Of a stretch of 64,000 bases of DNA, positions 26,615 to 39,854 are shown in pieces. The stretch is from Arthrobacter sp. CDRTa11 (lineage in GTDB: Bacteria; Actinomycetota; Actinomycetes; Actinomycetales; Micrococcaceae). Location: assembly GCF_026427775.1 (NCBI RefSeq), contig NZ_CP044532.1, positions 4,526,001 through 4,590,000 of the forward strand, in the 5' to 3' direction. The notes below the pieces were generated by a model. The model made no database searches. It saw only the letters and a list, made by a program, of their open reading frames with translations, and was not told the DNA's origin. The position numbers were made by a program, and so were the translations under genes. The first letter of the stretch is position 1. The number at the start of each line of letters is the position of its first letter.

Positions 26615-27628
26615 CTAGCTATCGAAGGGTGGCCGCAGGAAGCGGCCCATAGTGGCCGTTACGGCCTCGTCGATCTCGGCTAGTTGCGCAGGCGGAGGGA
26701 AGTTTATTCTCCTACAGATTTCACTTATGACCTTATGCCGCCGCGCCTTCTCGAAGGGCACTTCGTACTTCTTGTGACGGCGATCGGCCACAAAGCGCTT
26801 TAAGAAGACTCGTTCACCTCTTTTGGTCTGTGCAAGTTCGGCGTCCACCGTGCACACAATTCGCCGCAAGACCTCGCTAAACGCCAGCATGTCTTTGAAT
26901 GGAATATCGATAAATTCGCCCTCTGCAAGCGGGGGGAGGGCAGGAAACCACTTGAGCGGAGGCAGGCCCCTCGCGGCTATGCCTGTGAGTCTTTGAGCAT
27001 CTGCAATGAACCGGCTATTAGCACGCCCGCCTCCGTGCGTGATGCAGTTCCGCGCCTCCTTCCAAGCTCGAAAGCAAATGTAGAAGTCGTCGAGATTGTT
27101 GAGCGAGTATACAGCGGCGCCGGTAAGGGCCGGTCCAAAAGAGTTCACCATGAGAGCGGAAGGTTCGCCATTGCGAAGCCGTGCAAGCACATCAGTACAG
27201 CCAGGGCCTTTTGATTGCCCGTTTGACTTCAACCTCTGGTAGCTCGACTGGCTGGGCCACTCAAGAGCTTGCTTGTAGTTATTACTCAAACCGTATTCTT
27301 CGCTTATTGCATCCTGCCAACCTTCAAAGAGACTGATGTTCGTCATAAGAGACATGCGGACCAAGACAGCTAGGTCATCCGCGAAAGAATCAGGAGCAGC
27401 GAGTTGCAGGAAATCACCCTTCGTCAAACTACTGCCAGCAAGAAACCTCCGCCGCAACATGTCGTGATCAGGCTTCGTTTTAGAACTGAAGTAGCCAGCT
27501 GCATCATAAACTGCACTTACTTCCCGTCGGAGATTGAACAACCCAACTGCAGCCGACTGGCTCACCGTTGAGAAGTTTTGATGGTCCCGATAAAAGTTCC
27601 GAGTGGCGTCAAAGAAGGAGAAGGGCAA
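26615..27628 (-). CDS. Putative HEPN-domain protein
   Basis: Helix-rich protein of 337 aa, not matched to a named family. Near the middle, EARNCITHGGG contains R193-N194-x3-H198, the R-x4-H form (with Asn second) that marks HEPN ribonuclease domains. The preceding sequence (DDFYICFRAWKEARN) forms the expected amphipathic helix, and an ISLFEGWQDAI helix at about 98-108 could pair with it. HEPN domains occur in toxins and defence effectors, where they cleave RNA. It uses a TTG start with AAAGG seven bases upstream. It stands alone in the island and convergent with the membrane-protein gene; no antitoxin partner is visible. The HEPN call rests on one motif. Confidence 0.6.
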   Translation of the reverse strand: MPFSFFDATRNFYRDHQNFSTVSQSAAVGLFNLRREVSAVYDAAGYFSSKTKPDHDMLRRRFLAGSSLTKGDFLQLAAPDSFADDLAVLVRMSLMTNISLFEGWQDAISEEYGLSNNYKQALEWPSQSSYQRLKSNGQSKGPGCTDVLARLRNGEPSALMVNSFGPALTGAAVYSLNNLDDFYICFRAWKEARNCITHGGGRANSRFIADAQRLTGIAARGLPPLKWFPALPPLAEGEFIDIPFKDMLAFSEVLRRIVCTVDAELAQTKRGERVFLKRFVADRRHKKYEVPFEKARRHKVISEICRRINFPPPAQLAEIDEAVTATMGRFLRPPFDS

Positions 27629-28206
27629 AGCTAGCGCCTTTCAGCAGGGAGAGAGTGGACTTACAAGACCAGTATGGAAAACGTCCATCATCAAGGCTCG
27701 GGGTCGAACGAATGGACCGGCTTCTACGCTATTCGCAGCCGACACTACCGCCATCGCGGTCGAGATGCGCCCCATATTCAGGCTGACCTATACCAACCGG
27801 TGCTGCTCCGGCATCACGGCTAGAACATGCGCTTCCTAAAACCTTGGCCGGTATTAGAGTTGGACGGTATAGCGGATCGCCGGACATGATTCCCCCAATT
27901 GTGCAAATTCTAGATCGAGATCCTAGCACCCTCCGGGGGGCGTTATGGTCCTACAGGTCATCCTGCGGGCTCCCAAGGGTCAAGAGGGTCTGCTTGCAGG
28001 CGCGAACGCCAGTCACGCGACAGTGACGCCCGACGATCAAGCCGCTTTGGTGCGCCTGGTCGCCCCTACGCGATTGTGGAACTGCCCTGGGCTTGGGCAT
28101 CGAATGGACCGAACGAACCGCGGAGGTCGCGGCCTGCGTGCCACGGCCCCCGTCACGGCGATGGGCCCTGTGGCCGGGTACGAAACCCGTGACGATACTC
28201 CTCTCC
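27629..28206. other. Intergenic region at the right end of the island
   Basis: No gene is supported in these 578 bases. Frames on both strands are short and lack protein-like composition. The stretch runs into a decayed ABC exporter fragment just before lipA, so this is probably recombined or decaying DNA. Confidence 0.4.
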
Positions 28207-28370
28207 TGCCCCAGCTCCGCCACCAGGGACAGTCACGAGATCAGCGGCTTGTCCGGCGAGTAGAAGAGGGACACGTCCTCGAACACCAGCCGGCCGGGGC
28301 CGAACCCGTCCGAAGAAGCCCCACCTACACCAGGTTCCCGATGAACGTCATAGCCGTCTACCCAGAGTTC
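28207..28370 (-). pseudogene. Decayed ABC exporter gene fragment
   Basis: About 160 bases resemble two separate parts of the exporter gene at 53057-55096. Positions 28207-28311 match the linker and start of the nucleotide-binding domain (compare 53707-53820), and 28321-28361 match part of the membrane domain (compare about 54030-54070). The intervening 210 bases are missing and the frame is broken. It is a remnant, not a gene. It abuts the end of lipA. Confidence 0.7.
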
Positions 28371-28378
28371 GCGGCAGA

Positions 28379-29386
28379 TTAGGAGTGCGCCGCGAGCAGT
28401 GAGCTGGCTTCCTGGCGGGTGCTGCCGGAGGATTCGATGTGCGCCAGTTCGGCCGGGATTTCCCAGCCTTTCTTGCGCATCGCGGTGGCCCAGAGCCGGC
28501 CGGCGCGGTAGGAGGAACGGACCAGCGGCCCGGACATCACACCCAGGAAGCCCATCTCCATCGCCTCGTCCTGGAGGTCCACGAATTCCTGCGGCTTGAC
28601 CCAGCGGTCCACCGGCAGGTGCCGTTCACTCGGGCGCAGGTACTGGGTGATGGTGATCAGGTCGCAGCCGGCCTCGTGCAGGTCCCTCAGGGCTTCGGAG
28701 ATTTCCTCACGAGTTTCCCCCATGCCAAGGATCAGGTTGGACTTGGTGACCATGCCCAGCTTCCTCCCCTGCGTGATGACATCCAGGGAGCGGTCATAGC
28801 GGAACGCGGGCCGGATCCGCTTGAAGATCCGCGGCACGGTCTCGACGTTGTGCGCGAACACCTCAGGCTTGGAATCGCAGATCGCTTCGATGTGCTCTGG
28901 CTTGCCGGAGAAGTCCGGGATCAACAGCTCGACGCCGGTACCCGGGTTCAGTTCGTGGATCTTGCGGACCGTCTCGGCGTACAGCCAGACGCCCTCGTCG
29001 GCCAGGTCATCACGGGCCACGCCGGTGACGGTGGCGTAGCGCAGCTGCATGGCCTGCACGGACCTGGCCACCTTCGTGGGTTCGAACATGTCCACCGGCG
29101 AAGGCTTACCGGTGTCAATCTGGCAGAAGTCACACCGCCGGGTGCACTCGGACCCGCCGATCAGGAACGTGGCTTCCTTATCTTCCCAGCACTCAAAAAT
29201 GTTGGGGCAGCCCGCCTCCTCACAAACAGTGTGGAGGCCTTCCTTCTTGACCAGGTTCTTCAGCTGGACGAACTCGGGACCCATCTGGACCTTGGCCTTG
29301 ATCCAGTCCGGCTTCCGTTCCACCGGCGTGGCCGCGTTCCGCTGTTCGATGCGCAGCATCTTCCGGCCTTCTGGTGCCAGTGTCAT
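28379..29386 (-). CDS. lipA: Lipoyl synthase
   Basis: Radical-SAM enzyme of 335 aa that inserts two sulfurs into octanoyl groups on lipoyl domains such as GcvH. The auxiliary cluster Cys set is in [12 protein letters not shown] and the radical-SAM CxxxCxxC is in CTRRCDFC. The C-terminal Ser-rich tail also fits the family. AAGGAAAG precedes the ATG. It is the last gene of the minus-strand glycine-serine run, 13 bases after sdaA. Its place in the same run suits GcvH, which needs lipoate; in many relatives lipA sits with lipB instead. Confidence 0.97.
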   Translation of the reverse strand: MTLAPEGRKMLRIEQRNAATPVERKPDWIKAKVQMGPEFVQLKNLVKKEGLHTVCEEAGCPNIFECWEDKEATFLIGGSECTRRCDFCQIDTGKPSPVDMFEPTKVARSVQAMQLRYATVTGVARDDLADEGVWLYAETVRKIHELNPGTGVELLIPDFSGKPEHIEAICDSKPEVFAHNVETVPRIFKRIRPAFRYDRSLDVITQGRKLGMVTKSNLILGMGETREEISEALRDLHEAGCDLITITQYLRPSERHLPVDRWVKPQEFVDLQDEAMEMGFLGVMSGPLVRSSYRAGRLWATAMRKKGWEIPAELAHIESSGSTRQEASSLLAAHS

Positions 29387-29399
29387 CAGTACTCTTTCC

Positions 29400-30827
<1,428 letters not shown>

Positions 30828-30878
30828 GCGCGTGGTTCCTAACTAGATAATCGTTGCAGGTGAGGTGGTGATGCCCCT

Positions 30879-30973
30879 GTGGGACCGGCATCCGGAAGCG
30901 TGCGTCTAAGGGAGCGTCACGTCCGCTTAGCGGGCGTCTACGCGACCGAGCACGCGGAGGATGCCGGTCCCAC
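30879..30973. repeat. Long inverted repeat between glyA and sdaA
   Basis: GTGGGACCGGCATCC at 30879-30893 is perfectly repeated in inverse at 30959-30973. A further pair, GCGTGC and GCACGC, lies nested inside at matching distance. The RNA would form a long stem with a loop of about 40 bases. It sits between two co-directional genes, glyA and sdaA, so it may be a terminator, an attenuator, an RNA-processing site or a mobile palindromic repeat. Confidence 0.7.
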
Positions 30974-31003
30974 CGGGCAAAGGCGAGCACAAGCCGGAAG
31001 ACC

Positions 31004-32323
31004 TTAGGACAGATTCGCGACGCCCGGGTATAGCGGATGGGCCGCGGCGAGAACCTCTACGCGGTGACGCAGCCCTAAAAGGTCCGCATCGGCGTCGGCC
31101 AATAAAGCCTCGGCGATGATGTCCGCGACCTCACGGAAGGCTGCTTCACCGAACCCTCGGGTCGCCAGCGCAGGGGTGCCGATCCGCAGCCCGGATGTAA
31201 CCATGGGCGGGCGGGGGTCGAACGGCACGGCGTTGCGGTTCACCGTGATGTCGATTTCCGCGAGCCGGTCCTCGGCCTGCTGGCCGTCCAGTTCGCAGTT
31301 CCGCAGGTCCACCAGGACCAGGTGCACGTCGGTGCCGCCGGAGATGACGTTGATCCCCTTGGCGGTGACGTCCGGCTGGACCAGTCGCTCGGCCAGAATG
31401 CGGGCGCCGGCCAGGACGCGTTCCTGGCGTTCCTTGAACTCAGCGGACGCGGCGATCTTAAACGCTACGGCCTTGCCGGCGATGACGTGCTCCAGCGGAC
31501 CGCCCTGCTGGCCCGGGAACACCGCCGAGTTGATCTTCTTGGCGATGGCGGCGTCGTTGGTCAGGATGATGCCGCCACGCGGACCGGCGAGGGTCTTGTG
31601 CGTGGTGGAGGTGGTGACGTGGGCGTGCGGCACCGGTGAGGGGTGCAGCCCGGCTGCGACCAGCCCGGCGAAGTGCGCCATGTCCACCATCAGGTACGCA
31701 CCCACGGAATCGGCGATCCGGCGGAACTCGGCGAAGTCCAGCTGCCGGGCGTACGCGGACCAGCCTGCCACGATGAGCTGCGGCTTGTGTTCCTGGGCCA
31801 GGCGCTCCACCTCGGCCATGTCGATCCGGTGGTCCTCTTCGCGGACCTGATACGGGATCACGTTGTACAGGCGGCCGGAGAAATTGATCTTCATCCCGTG
31901 CGTCAGGTGGCCGCCGTGGGCCAGGTTCAGGCCCATGATGGTGTCGCCCGGCTTGATCAGCGCGTGCATCACCGAGGCGTTCGCCTGTGCACCGGAGTGC
32001 GGCTGCACGTTCGCAAACTCTGCGCCGAACAGGGCCTTTACGCGGTCGATGGCGAGCTGCTCGATCACGTCAACGTGCTCGCAGCCACCGTAGTACCGCT
32101 TGCCCGGGTAACCCTCGGCATACTTATTTGTCACCACCGAGCCCTGCGCCTGCATCACGGCTACGGCGGTGTGGTTCTCCGACGCGATCATCTCCAGGCC
32201 ATCGCGCTGGCGGCCCAGTTCGTCGTCGATCTTCACCGCGATCTCCGGATCCAGGACCGACAGGTCCGCGTCCAGGCTCGGCGAAACAACCTGCTCGAAT
32301 GCCGTCACGGCTGCCGGGTTCAC
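31004..32323 (-). CDS. glyA: Serine hydroxymethyltransferase (copy 1)
   Basis: PLP enzyme of 439 aa that interconverts glycine plus methylene-THF with serine. The N-terminal MIASENH, the [15 protein letters not shown] segment, and [16 protein letters not shown] with the PLP-binding Lys are visible. It ends with HPLYPG and a short tail as expected. Its ATG overlaps the gcvH stop (ATGA). In this operon it would use methylene-THF released by the glycine cleavage system to turn a second glycine into serine. A second copy (51485-52813) lies in the window; this one belongs to the riboswitch-led run. Confidence 0.97.
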   Translation of the reverse strand: MNPAAVTAFEQVVSPSLDADLSVLDPEIAVKIDDELGRQRDGLEMIASENHTAVAVMQAQGSVVTNKYAEGYPGKRYYGGCEHVDVIEQLAIDRVKALFGAEFANVQPHSGAQANASVMHALIKPGDTIMGLNLAHGGHLTHGMKINFSGRLYNVIPYQVREEDHRIDMAEVERLAQEHKPQLIVAGWSAYARQLDFAEFRRIADSVGAYLMVDMAHFAGLVAAGLHPSPVPHAHVTTSTTHKTLAGPRGGIILTNDAAIAKKINSAVFPGQQGGPLEHVIAGKAVAFKIAASAEFKERQERVLAGARILAERLVQPDVTAKGINVISGGTDVHLVLVDLRNCELDGQQAEDRLAEIDITVNRNAVPFDPRPPMVTSGLRIGTPALATRGFGEAAFREVADIIAEALLADADADLLGLRHRVEVLAAAHPLYPGVANLS

Positions 32324-32703
32324 AGTTCGCCACCGTTCGTTGCAGCGTATTCCTCAGCTGACATCAGCGGACCTTCTTCGGTCACGGCCACCCTGAACAG
32401 CCAGCCGGCACCATAGGGATCGTTGTTGATCAGGGCAGGATCACTGACAACGGCGTCGTTGATCTCCGTCACCTCACCGGTGACCGGCGAGTACAGATCG
32501 GACACGGACTTGGTGGACTCCACCTCGCCGCAGGTCTCTCCCGCGGTCACGGAAGCGCCGACGTCGGGCAGATCCACGTACACAATGTCACCCAAGGCGT
32601 CGGCCGCAACGGCAGAGATCCCAATCCCCGCAGGCCCCGCCCCATCCGAAGCAACCCACTCGTGCTCGGCCGAATACTTCAGTTCAGCAACTACTTTGCT
32701 CAT
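32320..32703 (-). CDS. gcvH: Glycine cleavage system H protein
   Basis: Lipoyl carrier protein of 127 aa, the usual size. The lipoylated Lys is in [13 protein letters not shown], preceded by ETCGEVES. It shuttles the aminomethyl group between GcvP, GcvT and the dihydrolipoyl dehydrogenase. The ATG is preceded by a short AAGGAAAT. It follows gcvT after 108 bases that carry a repeat element, and overlaps glyA by four bases. Lipoyl synthase at the end of the same run could supply the cofactor. Confidence 0.97.
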   Translation of the reverse strand: MSKVVAELKYSAEHEWVASDGAGPAGIGISAVAADALGDIVYVDLPDVGASVTAGETCGEVESTKSVSDLYSPVTGEVTEINDAVVSDPALINNDPYGAGWLFRVAVTEEGPLMSAEEYAATNGGEL

Positions 32704-32727
32704 GCTATTTCCTTAATTTGGTGTGAG

Positions 32728-32773
32728 AAGTGAGAGAGCGTTGGCCCAAACACTGCGTTAAGTGAGAGAGCGT
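32728..32773. repeat. Direct repeat and GC hairpin between gcvT and gcvH
   Basis: The 14-mer AAGTGAGAGAGCGT occurs perfectly at 32728-32741 and 32760-32773, 32 bases apart start to start. It is followed by a GC-rich stem (GGGCCC-GAC-GGGCCC). The unit looks like a dispersed intergenic repeat rather than a protein-binding operator. Its effect on gcvH expression is unknown. Confidence 0.7.
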
Positions 32774-32811
32774 CCAGGCCCCTTCGGGCCCGACGGGCCC
32801 CCGAGGGAGGC

Positions 32812-33948
32812 TTAATTGATCCGCTTGTAGAACGGCAGCGAAACAACTTCGAAGGGTTCCAATTTGCCGCGGAGGTCCACGTCGACGATCGTGCCCGGCT
32901 CGGAGTGCGCGACGTCAACATAGGCCAACGCCACGGGGTATCCGAGCGTCGGGCTCGGCTGGCCAGAGGTGACTTCGCCGATGAGTGTGCCGTCTTTGAG
33001 GACCGAATAGTGGGCGCGGGCAGCCCGGCGGCCGGTCCCTTTAAGGCCGACGAGCTTCGGGCCGATGGTCGACCCGACGCCCGCAGACTTGATGGCCGTC
33101 AGCGCTTTCCTGCCAACGAAATCGCTTTCCTTGGCCAGCGAAACAACCGGGCCAAGGCCTGCCGCATAGGCGTTCACGTAGCGGGAGAGTTCGTTGCCAT
33201 AGAGCGGCATGCCGGCTTCGAGGCGCAGTGAGTCGCGGGCTGCGAGGCCTGCCGGGATGAGCCCGTGGCTTTCCCCGGCGTCGAGCAGCGCTTCCCAAAG
33301 GCCGGCTGCGTCCACATTCGGGATGTAGATCTCGAAGCCGTCTTCGCCGGTGTAGCCGGTGCGGGCGAGCAACAGCTCCTGCCCGTTGATATCCGCTTCA
33401 ACCGCGGCGTAGTACTTCAGGTCCCTGACCAGCTGGTGCTGCCCGGCCGGGACCAGCGTCAGCAGGATCGCTTCCGCGTTCGGTCCCTGCACGGCGATCA
33501 GCGACGTCTCAGCGGAGGCGTCCCGAACGACGACGTCAAAGCCGGCCGCACGGTCCAAAAGCGCCGCCGCAACCACCTTCGCGTTGCCGGCGTTGGGGAC
33601 CACAAGGTACTCGTCCACGCCGTCTTCGGGAGACGGGCGACGGTAGGAAATGAGGTCATCGATGATGCCGCCGTCAGTGTTGCAGATCAGCGAGTACTTC
33701 GCCTTGCCCACGGCAACCGCTGAAAGCTTTCCCACCAGCGCGTAGTCCAGGAACGCTGCTGCATCCGGCCCGCTGACCCAAACTTCGCCCATGTGGGAGA
33801 GGTCGAACAGGCCTGCTGCGTTGCGGACAGCGTGGTGCTCGGCGAGCTCGGACTCGTACTTGAGGGGCATCTGCCAGCCGCCGAAGTCCGTGAAGGACGC
33901 GCCGGCTTTTTTGTGCTGCTCGTAAAGGGCTGTGTAGTTCTCAGTCAT
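32812..33948 (-). CDS. gcvT: Glycine cleavage system T protein (aminomethyltransferase)
   Basis: Aminomethyltransferase of 378 aa that moves the aminomethyl carbon to tetrahydrofolate and releases ammonia. The N-terminal ASFTDFGGWQMPLKY, LFDLSHMGE and the folate-binding TGYTGEDGFEIY are typical. The C-terminal barrel ends with KPF/LPFY-type residues as expected. It starts 11 bases after the gcvP stop, with GGA upstream, and is the second gene of the riboswitch-controlled operon. Confidence 0.97.
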   Translation of the reverse strand: MTENYTALYEQHKKAGASFTDFGGWQMPLKYESELAEHHAVRNAAGLFDLSHMGEVWVSGPDAAAFLDYALVGKLSAVAVGKAKYSLICNTDGGIIDDLISYRRPSPEDGVDEYLVVPNAGNAKVVAAALLDRAAGFDVVVRDASAETSLIAVQGPNAEAILLTLVPAGQHQLVRDLKYYAAVEADINGQELLLARTGYTGEDGFEIYIPNVDAAGLWEALLDAGESHGLIPAGLAARDSLRLEAGMPLYGNELSRYVNAYAAGLGPVVSLAKESDFVGRKALTAIKSAGVGSTIGPKLVGLKGTGRRAARAHYSVLKDGTLIGEVTSGQPSPTLGYPVALAYVDVAHSEPGTIVDVDLRGKLEPFEVVSLPFYKRIN

Positions 33949-33959
33949 GAGTCGCGTCC

Positions 33960-36836
<2,877 letters not shown>

Positions 36837-36879
36837 GAGGAACTCCATGATTCAGGCGCCCAGTGAGCGCCACGATGAT

Positions 36880-37075
36880 GTGGGTTCCTCCCCGCTCTGT
36901 ATTGGACCTGAGAGATTCCGCAGATTGTGTTCTGCTTGCACCGTCGGTGAGCCCGATTATCGGACTGCTTTCCAGAGTTGCCTCGCCGCGGCGGTACATG
37001 GGCCTGAGAGATTCCTGGGGAGGATTTGCTCCTACGGCGCCTGACTGGATGTACCGGCAGGACTCTCCCGCCGCA
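36880..37075 (-). promoter_or_regulatory. Tandem glycine riboswitch (gcvT element)
   Basis: On the minus strand two aptamer units are visible. The first spans about 36970-37075 and the second about 36880-36969. Each ends with the diagnostic GGAATCTCTCAGG segment (antisense at about 37003-37015 and 36905-36917), and the first has the GCCGTAGGAGCAA core at about 37025-37038. Glycine riboswitches with two aptamers normally switch on glycine cleavage genes when glycine is abundant. It ends about 45 bases before gcvP. Confidence 0.92.
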
Positions 37076-37183
37076 GTTCAAAAGCGTTGCGCCACCCTTG
37101 AGGGGTGGCACGGTTCACACCATAGCGGGTATTTCTGCAAGTACGCAAGGCCAGGTTTGACTGGCCAGAGACTTGGCGGCGGA

Positions 37184-38677
37184 TTAGCTCCGCATCGCCT
37201 CGTGAATCTGCAGCGCGAACCACAACTGGGCAACCGTGGACGTTTCACCCATGTCCAACCCCGTCAGTTCACCGATTTTCCGGATCCGGTAAATGATGGT
37301 TTGCCGGTGCGCGAACAGGGCAGCGGCCGTCTTTTGCCACGAACGCTGCGAGTCCAGATACGTCCTCAGCGTGACTATCAGATCGCCTTCCTGGCTCTGC
37401 TCGTAGTCAAAAATCGGGCCCAAAAGGCGCCGGACCAGGGCAGTTCCTTCCTCAAAGCCGGTCAGCCCCAGCCAAGACGGACCTTGCGCATAGCGGGCCA
37501 GGCCCAGCTTGTTGGCGCGGGCCGATCCCAGCGCCCAGAGGGACTCCTGCAATGCCCGCTGAATGCCGGCAACCGTCGTCGGGGCACTGATGCCCAGCGC
37601 GGCGCCGGACCCGGCACAGTGCACCAGCACGTCGTCGGCCACATCCGCCGGAACCACCACGTGAAGCCTGTTGTTCCGCCTTAAGGAGGCGGCTGAAATT
37701 CCGTGACGCCAAAGTTCGATGTGGACGTTAGCCAGCTGCGCGCCGTCGTCCGCGGAGATTGAGGCGACCATAAAGTCCTGCGCCGGGACGCCAAAAACCG
37801 CCAGCCGGCTTTCCATCTCCGCTGTCCCCAGCCGGCCGTCTATAGCCTGCAGCAGGAACTCACCCGCCAGCCGGTGCTGCCCTTCCAGCGACAGGACGAT
37901 GCGCGAAAGCTGGAGTCCCAGCACGGTTGCCGCATGCAAAAGTACGACGGCGTCCGGGTGCGGTTCGCTCCTGGGCAGCACCACAAGGAGCGCGTTGGCG
38001 TGGGTGGGGATGTCCATGGTCAACACGTGGCGGCCCCTGACCCGATGCCACTGGAAGTTCTTGCCAGCCAGGGACACCTGCCCGGAGAGCGGCGCCCACT
38101 CGTCCGCGAGGAACACCGGCAGTGATTGTCCGTCAGGATGCCACGGGTGAAGGCAGCGGTGATCCACCACAAAGAGCTCAGCGTCCAGTTCCGTCGCCAA
38201 TCTTTGGACGAGGCTCTGCCAATGGTTCTCGGAGGCCCCCGCCGTTCTCAGCAGATCGTAAACCCGGGCAGTCTGCCGCAGGCGCCTGGACTCTTCGAGC
38301 AGGGAAGACTCAGCAACCGAGCGGGCGATCGCGATGAACGGCAACGGGTAGGGGATGTTGATCAGCGGCAGCGGGAGCCGGTCGCAGGCCTCCAGGAACT
38401 CCGGAAGCAGCGGCGGCGCATGCATCTTCTCGCCGATGGCCAAGGCGCTGGCACCTGAATCCATCAGGGCCTCTGCGAGCGCCACCTGCCCCTCGGCATC
38501 GGCGGGGATGGACATGCCGTTCGTCATCATGAGTTCGCCACCGGTGACCCATTCCCACAGCCGGGGCAGGTCCGAGGTGTGGGCCCACGTGATGCGGTTG
38601 TCCTGGCCGGCCGTACCCGCGAGGAAGGTGAGCCCCAACTGCGGTTCAGCCACAAGTTCGGCAACGGTGATTGCCAT
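37184..38677 (-). CDS. PucR-family transcriptional regulator
   Basis: Regulator of 497 aa with the PucR layout: an N-terminal PucR domain (about 8-125, with LTFLAGTAGQDNRITWAHTS and MMTNG), a central GAF/GGDEF-like region and a C-terminal helix-turn-helix (about 435-490, ALFAHRQTIIYRIRKIGEL). PucR proteins respond to purine or amine metabolites and often control divergent catabolic genes. It is divergent from the ureohydrolase-permease operon, and a perfect dyad lies between them (38725-38740). It ends about 110 bases before the start of the riboswitch leader. Confidence 0.92.
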   Translation of the reverse strand: MAITVAELVAEPQLGLTFLAGTAGQDNRITWAHTSDLPRLWEWVTGGELMMTNGMSIPADAEGQVALAEALMDSGASALAIGEKMHAPPLLPEFLEACDRLPLPLINIPYPLPFIAIARSVAESSLLEESRRLRQTARVYDLLRTAGASENHWQSLVQRLATELDAELFVVDHRCLHPWHPDGQSLPVFLADEWAPLSGQVSLAGKNFQWHRVRGRHVLTMDIPTHANALLVVLPRSEPHPDAVVLLHAATVLGLQLSRIVLSLEGQHRLAGEFLLQAIDGRLGTAEMESRLAVFGVPAQDFMVASISADDGAQLANVHIELWRHGISAASLRRNNRLHVVVPADVADDVLVHCAGSGAALGISAPTTVAGIQRALQESLWALGSARANKLGLARYAQGPSWLGLTGFEEGTALVRRLLGPIFDYEQSQEGDLIVTLRTYLDSQRSWQKTAAALFAHRQTIIYRIRKIGELTGLDMGETSTVAQLWFALQIHEAMRS

Positions 38678-38724
38678 CGGATTCCGTCCTGGTTCCTTGA
38701 TTCCGGGGCCTCTTGGAGCGGTAC

Positions 38725-38740
38725 TTAGACATTCGTCTAA
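38725..38740. promoter_or_regulatory. Candidate PucR operator
   Basis: TTAGAC-ATTC-GTCTAA is a perfect six-base inverted repeat with a four-base spacer. It lies between the divergent PucR-type gene and the ureohydrolase gene, about 48 bases before the first and 116 before the second start. Operator function is inferred from position and symmetry. Confidence 0.5.
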
Positions 38741-38855
38741 ACGCCTCGGCCATTTGTAGTCAATGTAGCGCTATCCGCGGTGATCCGCGTCACCAACAAT
38801 GGAATTACCTACTTCCCGCTCAACGGCGAGCACCCCTCAACCCAAGGATCCCGGC

Positions 38856-39854
38856 ATGACAACGCACCAGCCCATCGGCCCTGTCGACGCAACCAAAGTC
38901 CCCCGGTATGCAGGCCTCGGCACCTTCGCCCGCCTCCCCCAGATTGACCGCGTCCCGGACTACGACATCGCAATTGTCGGCGTACCGTTCGACGGCGGAA
39001 CCTCCTTCCGGCCCGGCGCCCGTTTCGGTCCTGCCGCAGTCCGCGAAGCCTCCCGCCTTCTGCGCCCCGGCTATCATCCCGAGCTCGACGTTGAGCCCGT
39101 GTACGAAGCCCAGGTTGTGGACGCCGGCGACATCGCGTGCACTCCGTATGACATCAGCCGGGCAGTCCGTGAAATCGAAGAGCAGGCCTTGCCGCTGATC
39201 AGCGAGGACAAGAGGCTGATCTCCATCGGCGGCGACCACACCATCGCCCTTCCCATGCTGCGGGCCCTGAACAAGGTCCATGGCCCGGTGGCGTTGCTGC
39301 ATTTCGACGCCCATCTGGACACTTGGGATACCTATTTCGATCAGCCCGTCACGCATGGAACCATCTTCCGGCGGGCGTTTGAGGAAGGCCTGCTGGTGGA
39401 GGACAGGTCCATGCATGTGGGCATCCGCGGGCCGGTCTATGACCGCAACGACTTCCTCCGCGACCACGAATTCGGGTTCCAGATCATCCGTTGCTCAGAC
39501 CTGGACGTCATTGGTGTTCCGGCGGCGATCGCCCAAGTGAAGGAGCGGCTCGGCGACACCCCGGTGTACGTCTCCATCGACATCGACGTCCTGGATCCGG
39601 CCTACGCACCTGGCACCGGCACGCCAGAGATGGGCGGGCTGCACTCCCGCGAACTCCTGGCCCTGCTCCGCGGACTGAACGGCATCAACATTGTGGGCGC
39701 CGACGTCGTGGAGGTCGCCCCGGCATACGACCATGCGGATATCACCACCTTGGCCGCGGCCACCCTGGTCTTCGACCTTCTTGCGCTGATGGTTAACCGC
39801 AGCAAGGCTACCCCTGTCCGTGAACTGCAAGAAGCCACTTGGAACGCATCATGA
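38856..39854 (+). CDS. Agmatinase / guanidinobutyrase-family ureohydrolase
   Basis: Manganese ureohydrolase of 332 aa that removes urea from a guanidino compound. The metal-binding motifs GGDHTIALP, HFDAHLDTWD and SIDIDVLDPAYAPG are complete. It also has an N-terminal PFDGGTSFRPGARFGP typical of SpeB/GbuA proteins. I chose the ATG at 38856, with AAGGA upstream, over an ATG at 38799 that has no ribosome site. Context (permease, aminobutyraldehyde-type dehydrogenase, PucR) suggests guanidinobutyrate or agmatine as substrate. It overlaps the permease gene by four bases (ATGA). Confidence 0.9.
   Translation: MTTHQPIGPVDATKVPRYAGLGTFARLPQIDRVPDYDIAIVGVPFDGGTSFRPGARFGPAAVREASRLLRPGYHPELDVEPVYEAQVVDAGDIACTPYDISRAVREIEEQALPLISEDKRLISIGGDHTIALPMLRALNKVHGPVALLHFDAHLDTWDTYFDQPVTHGTIFRRAFEEGLLVEDRSMHVGIRGPVYDRNDFLRDHEFGFQIIRCSDLDVIGVPAAIAQVKERLGDTPVYVSIDIDVLDPAYAPGTGTPEMGGLHSRELLALLRGLNGINIVGADVVEVAPAYDHADITTLAAATLVFDLLALMVNRSKATPVRELQEATWNAS

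Noticed and set aside
24358..28378. Prophage or integrative element in the metH-lipA island
   Set aside because: No integrase, transposase, phage structural gene or attachment-site repeat was recognised.
32728..32773. CRISPR-like repeat pair
   Set aside because: Only two 14-base units, no further repeats, no spacers of constant size and no cas genes in the window.
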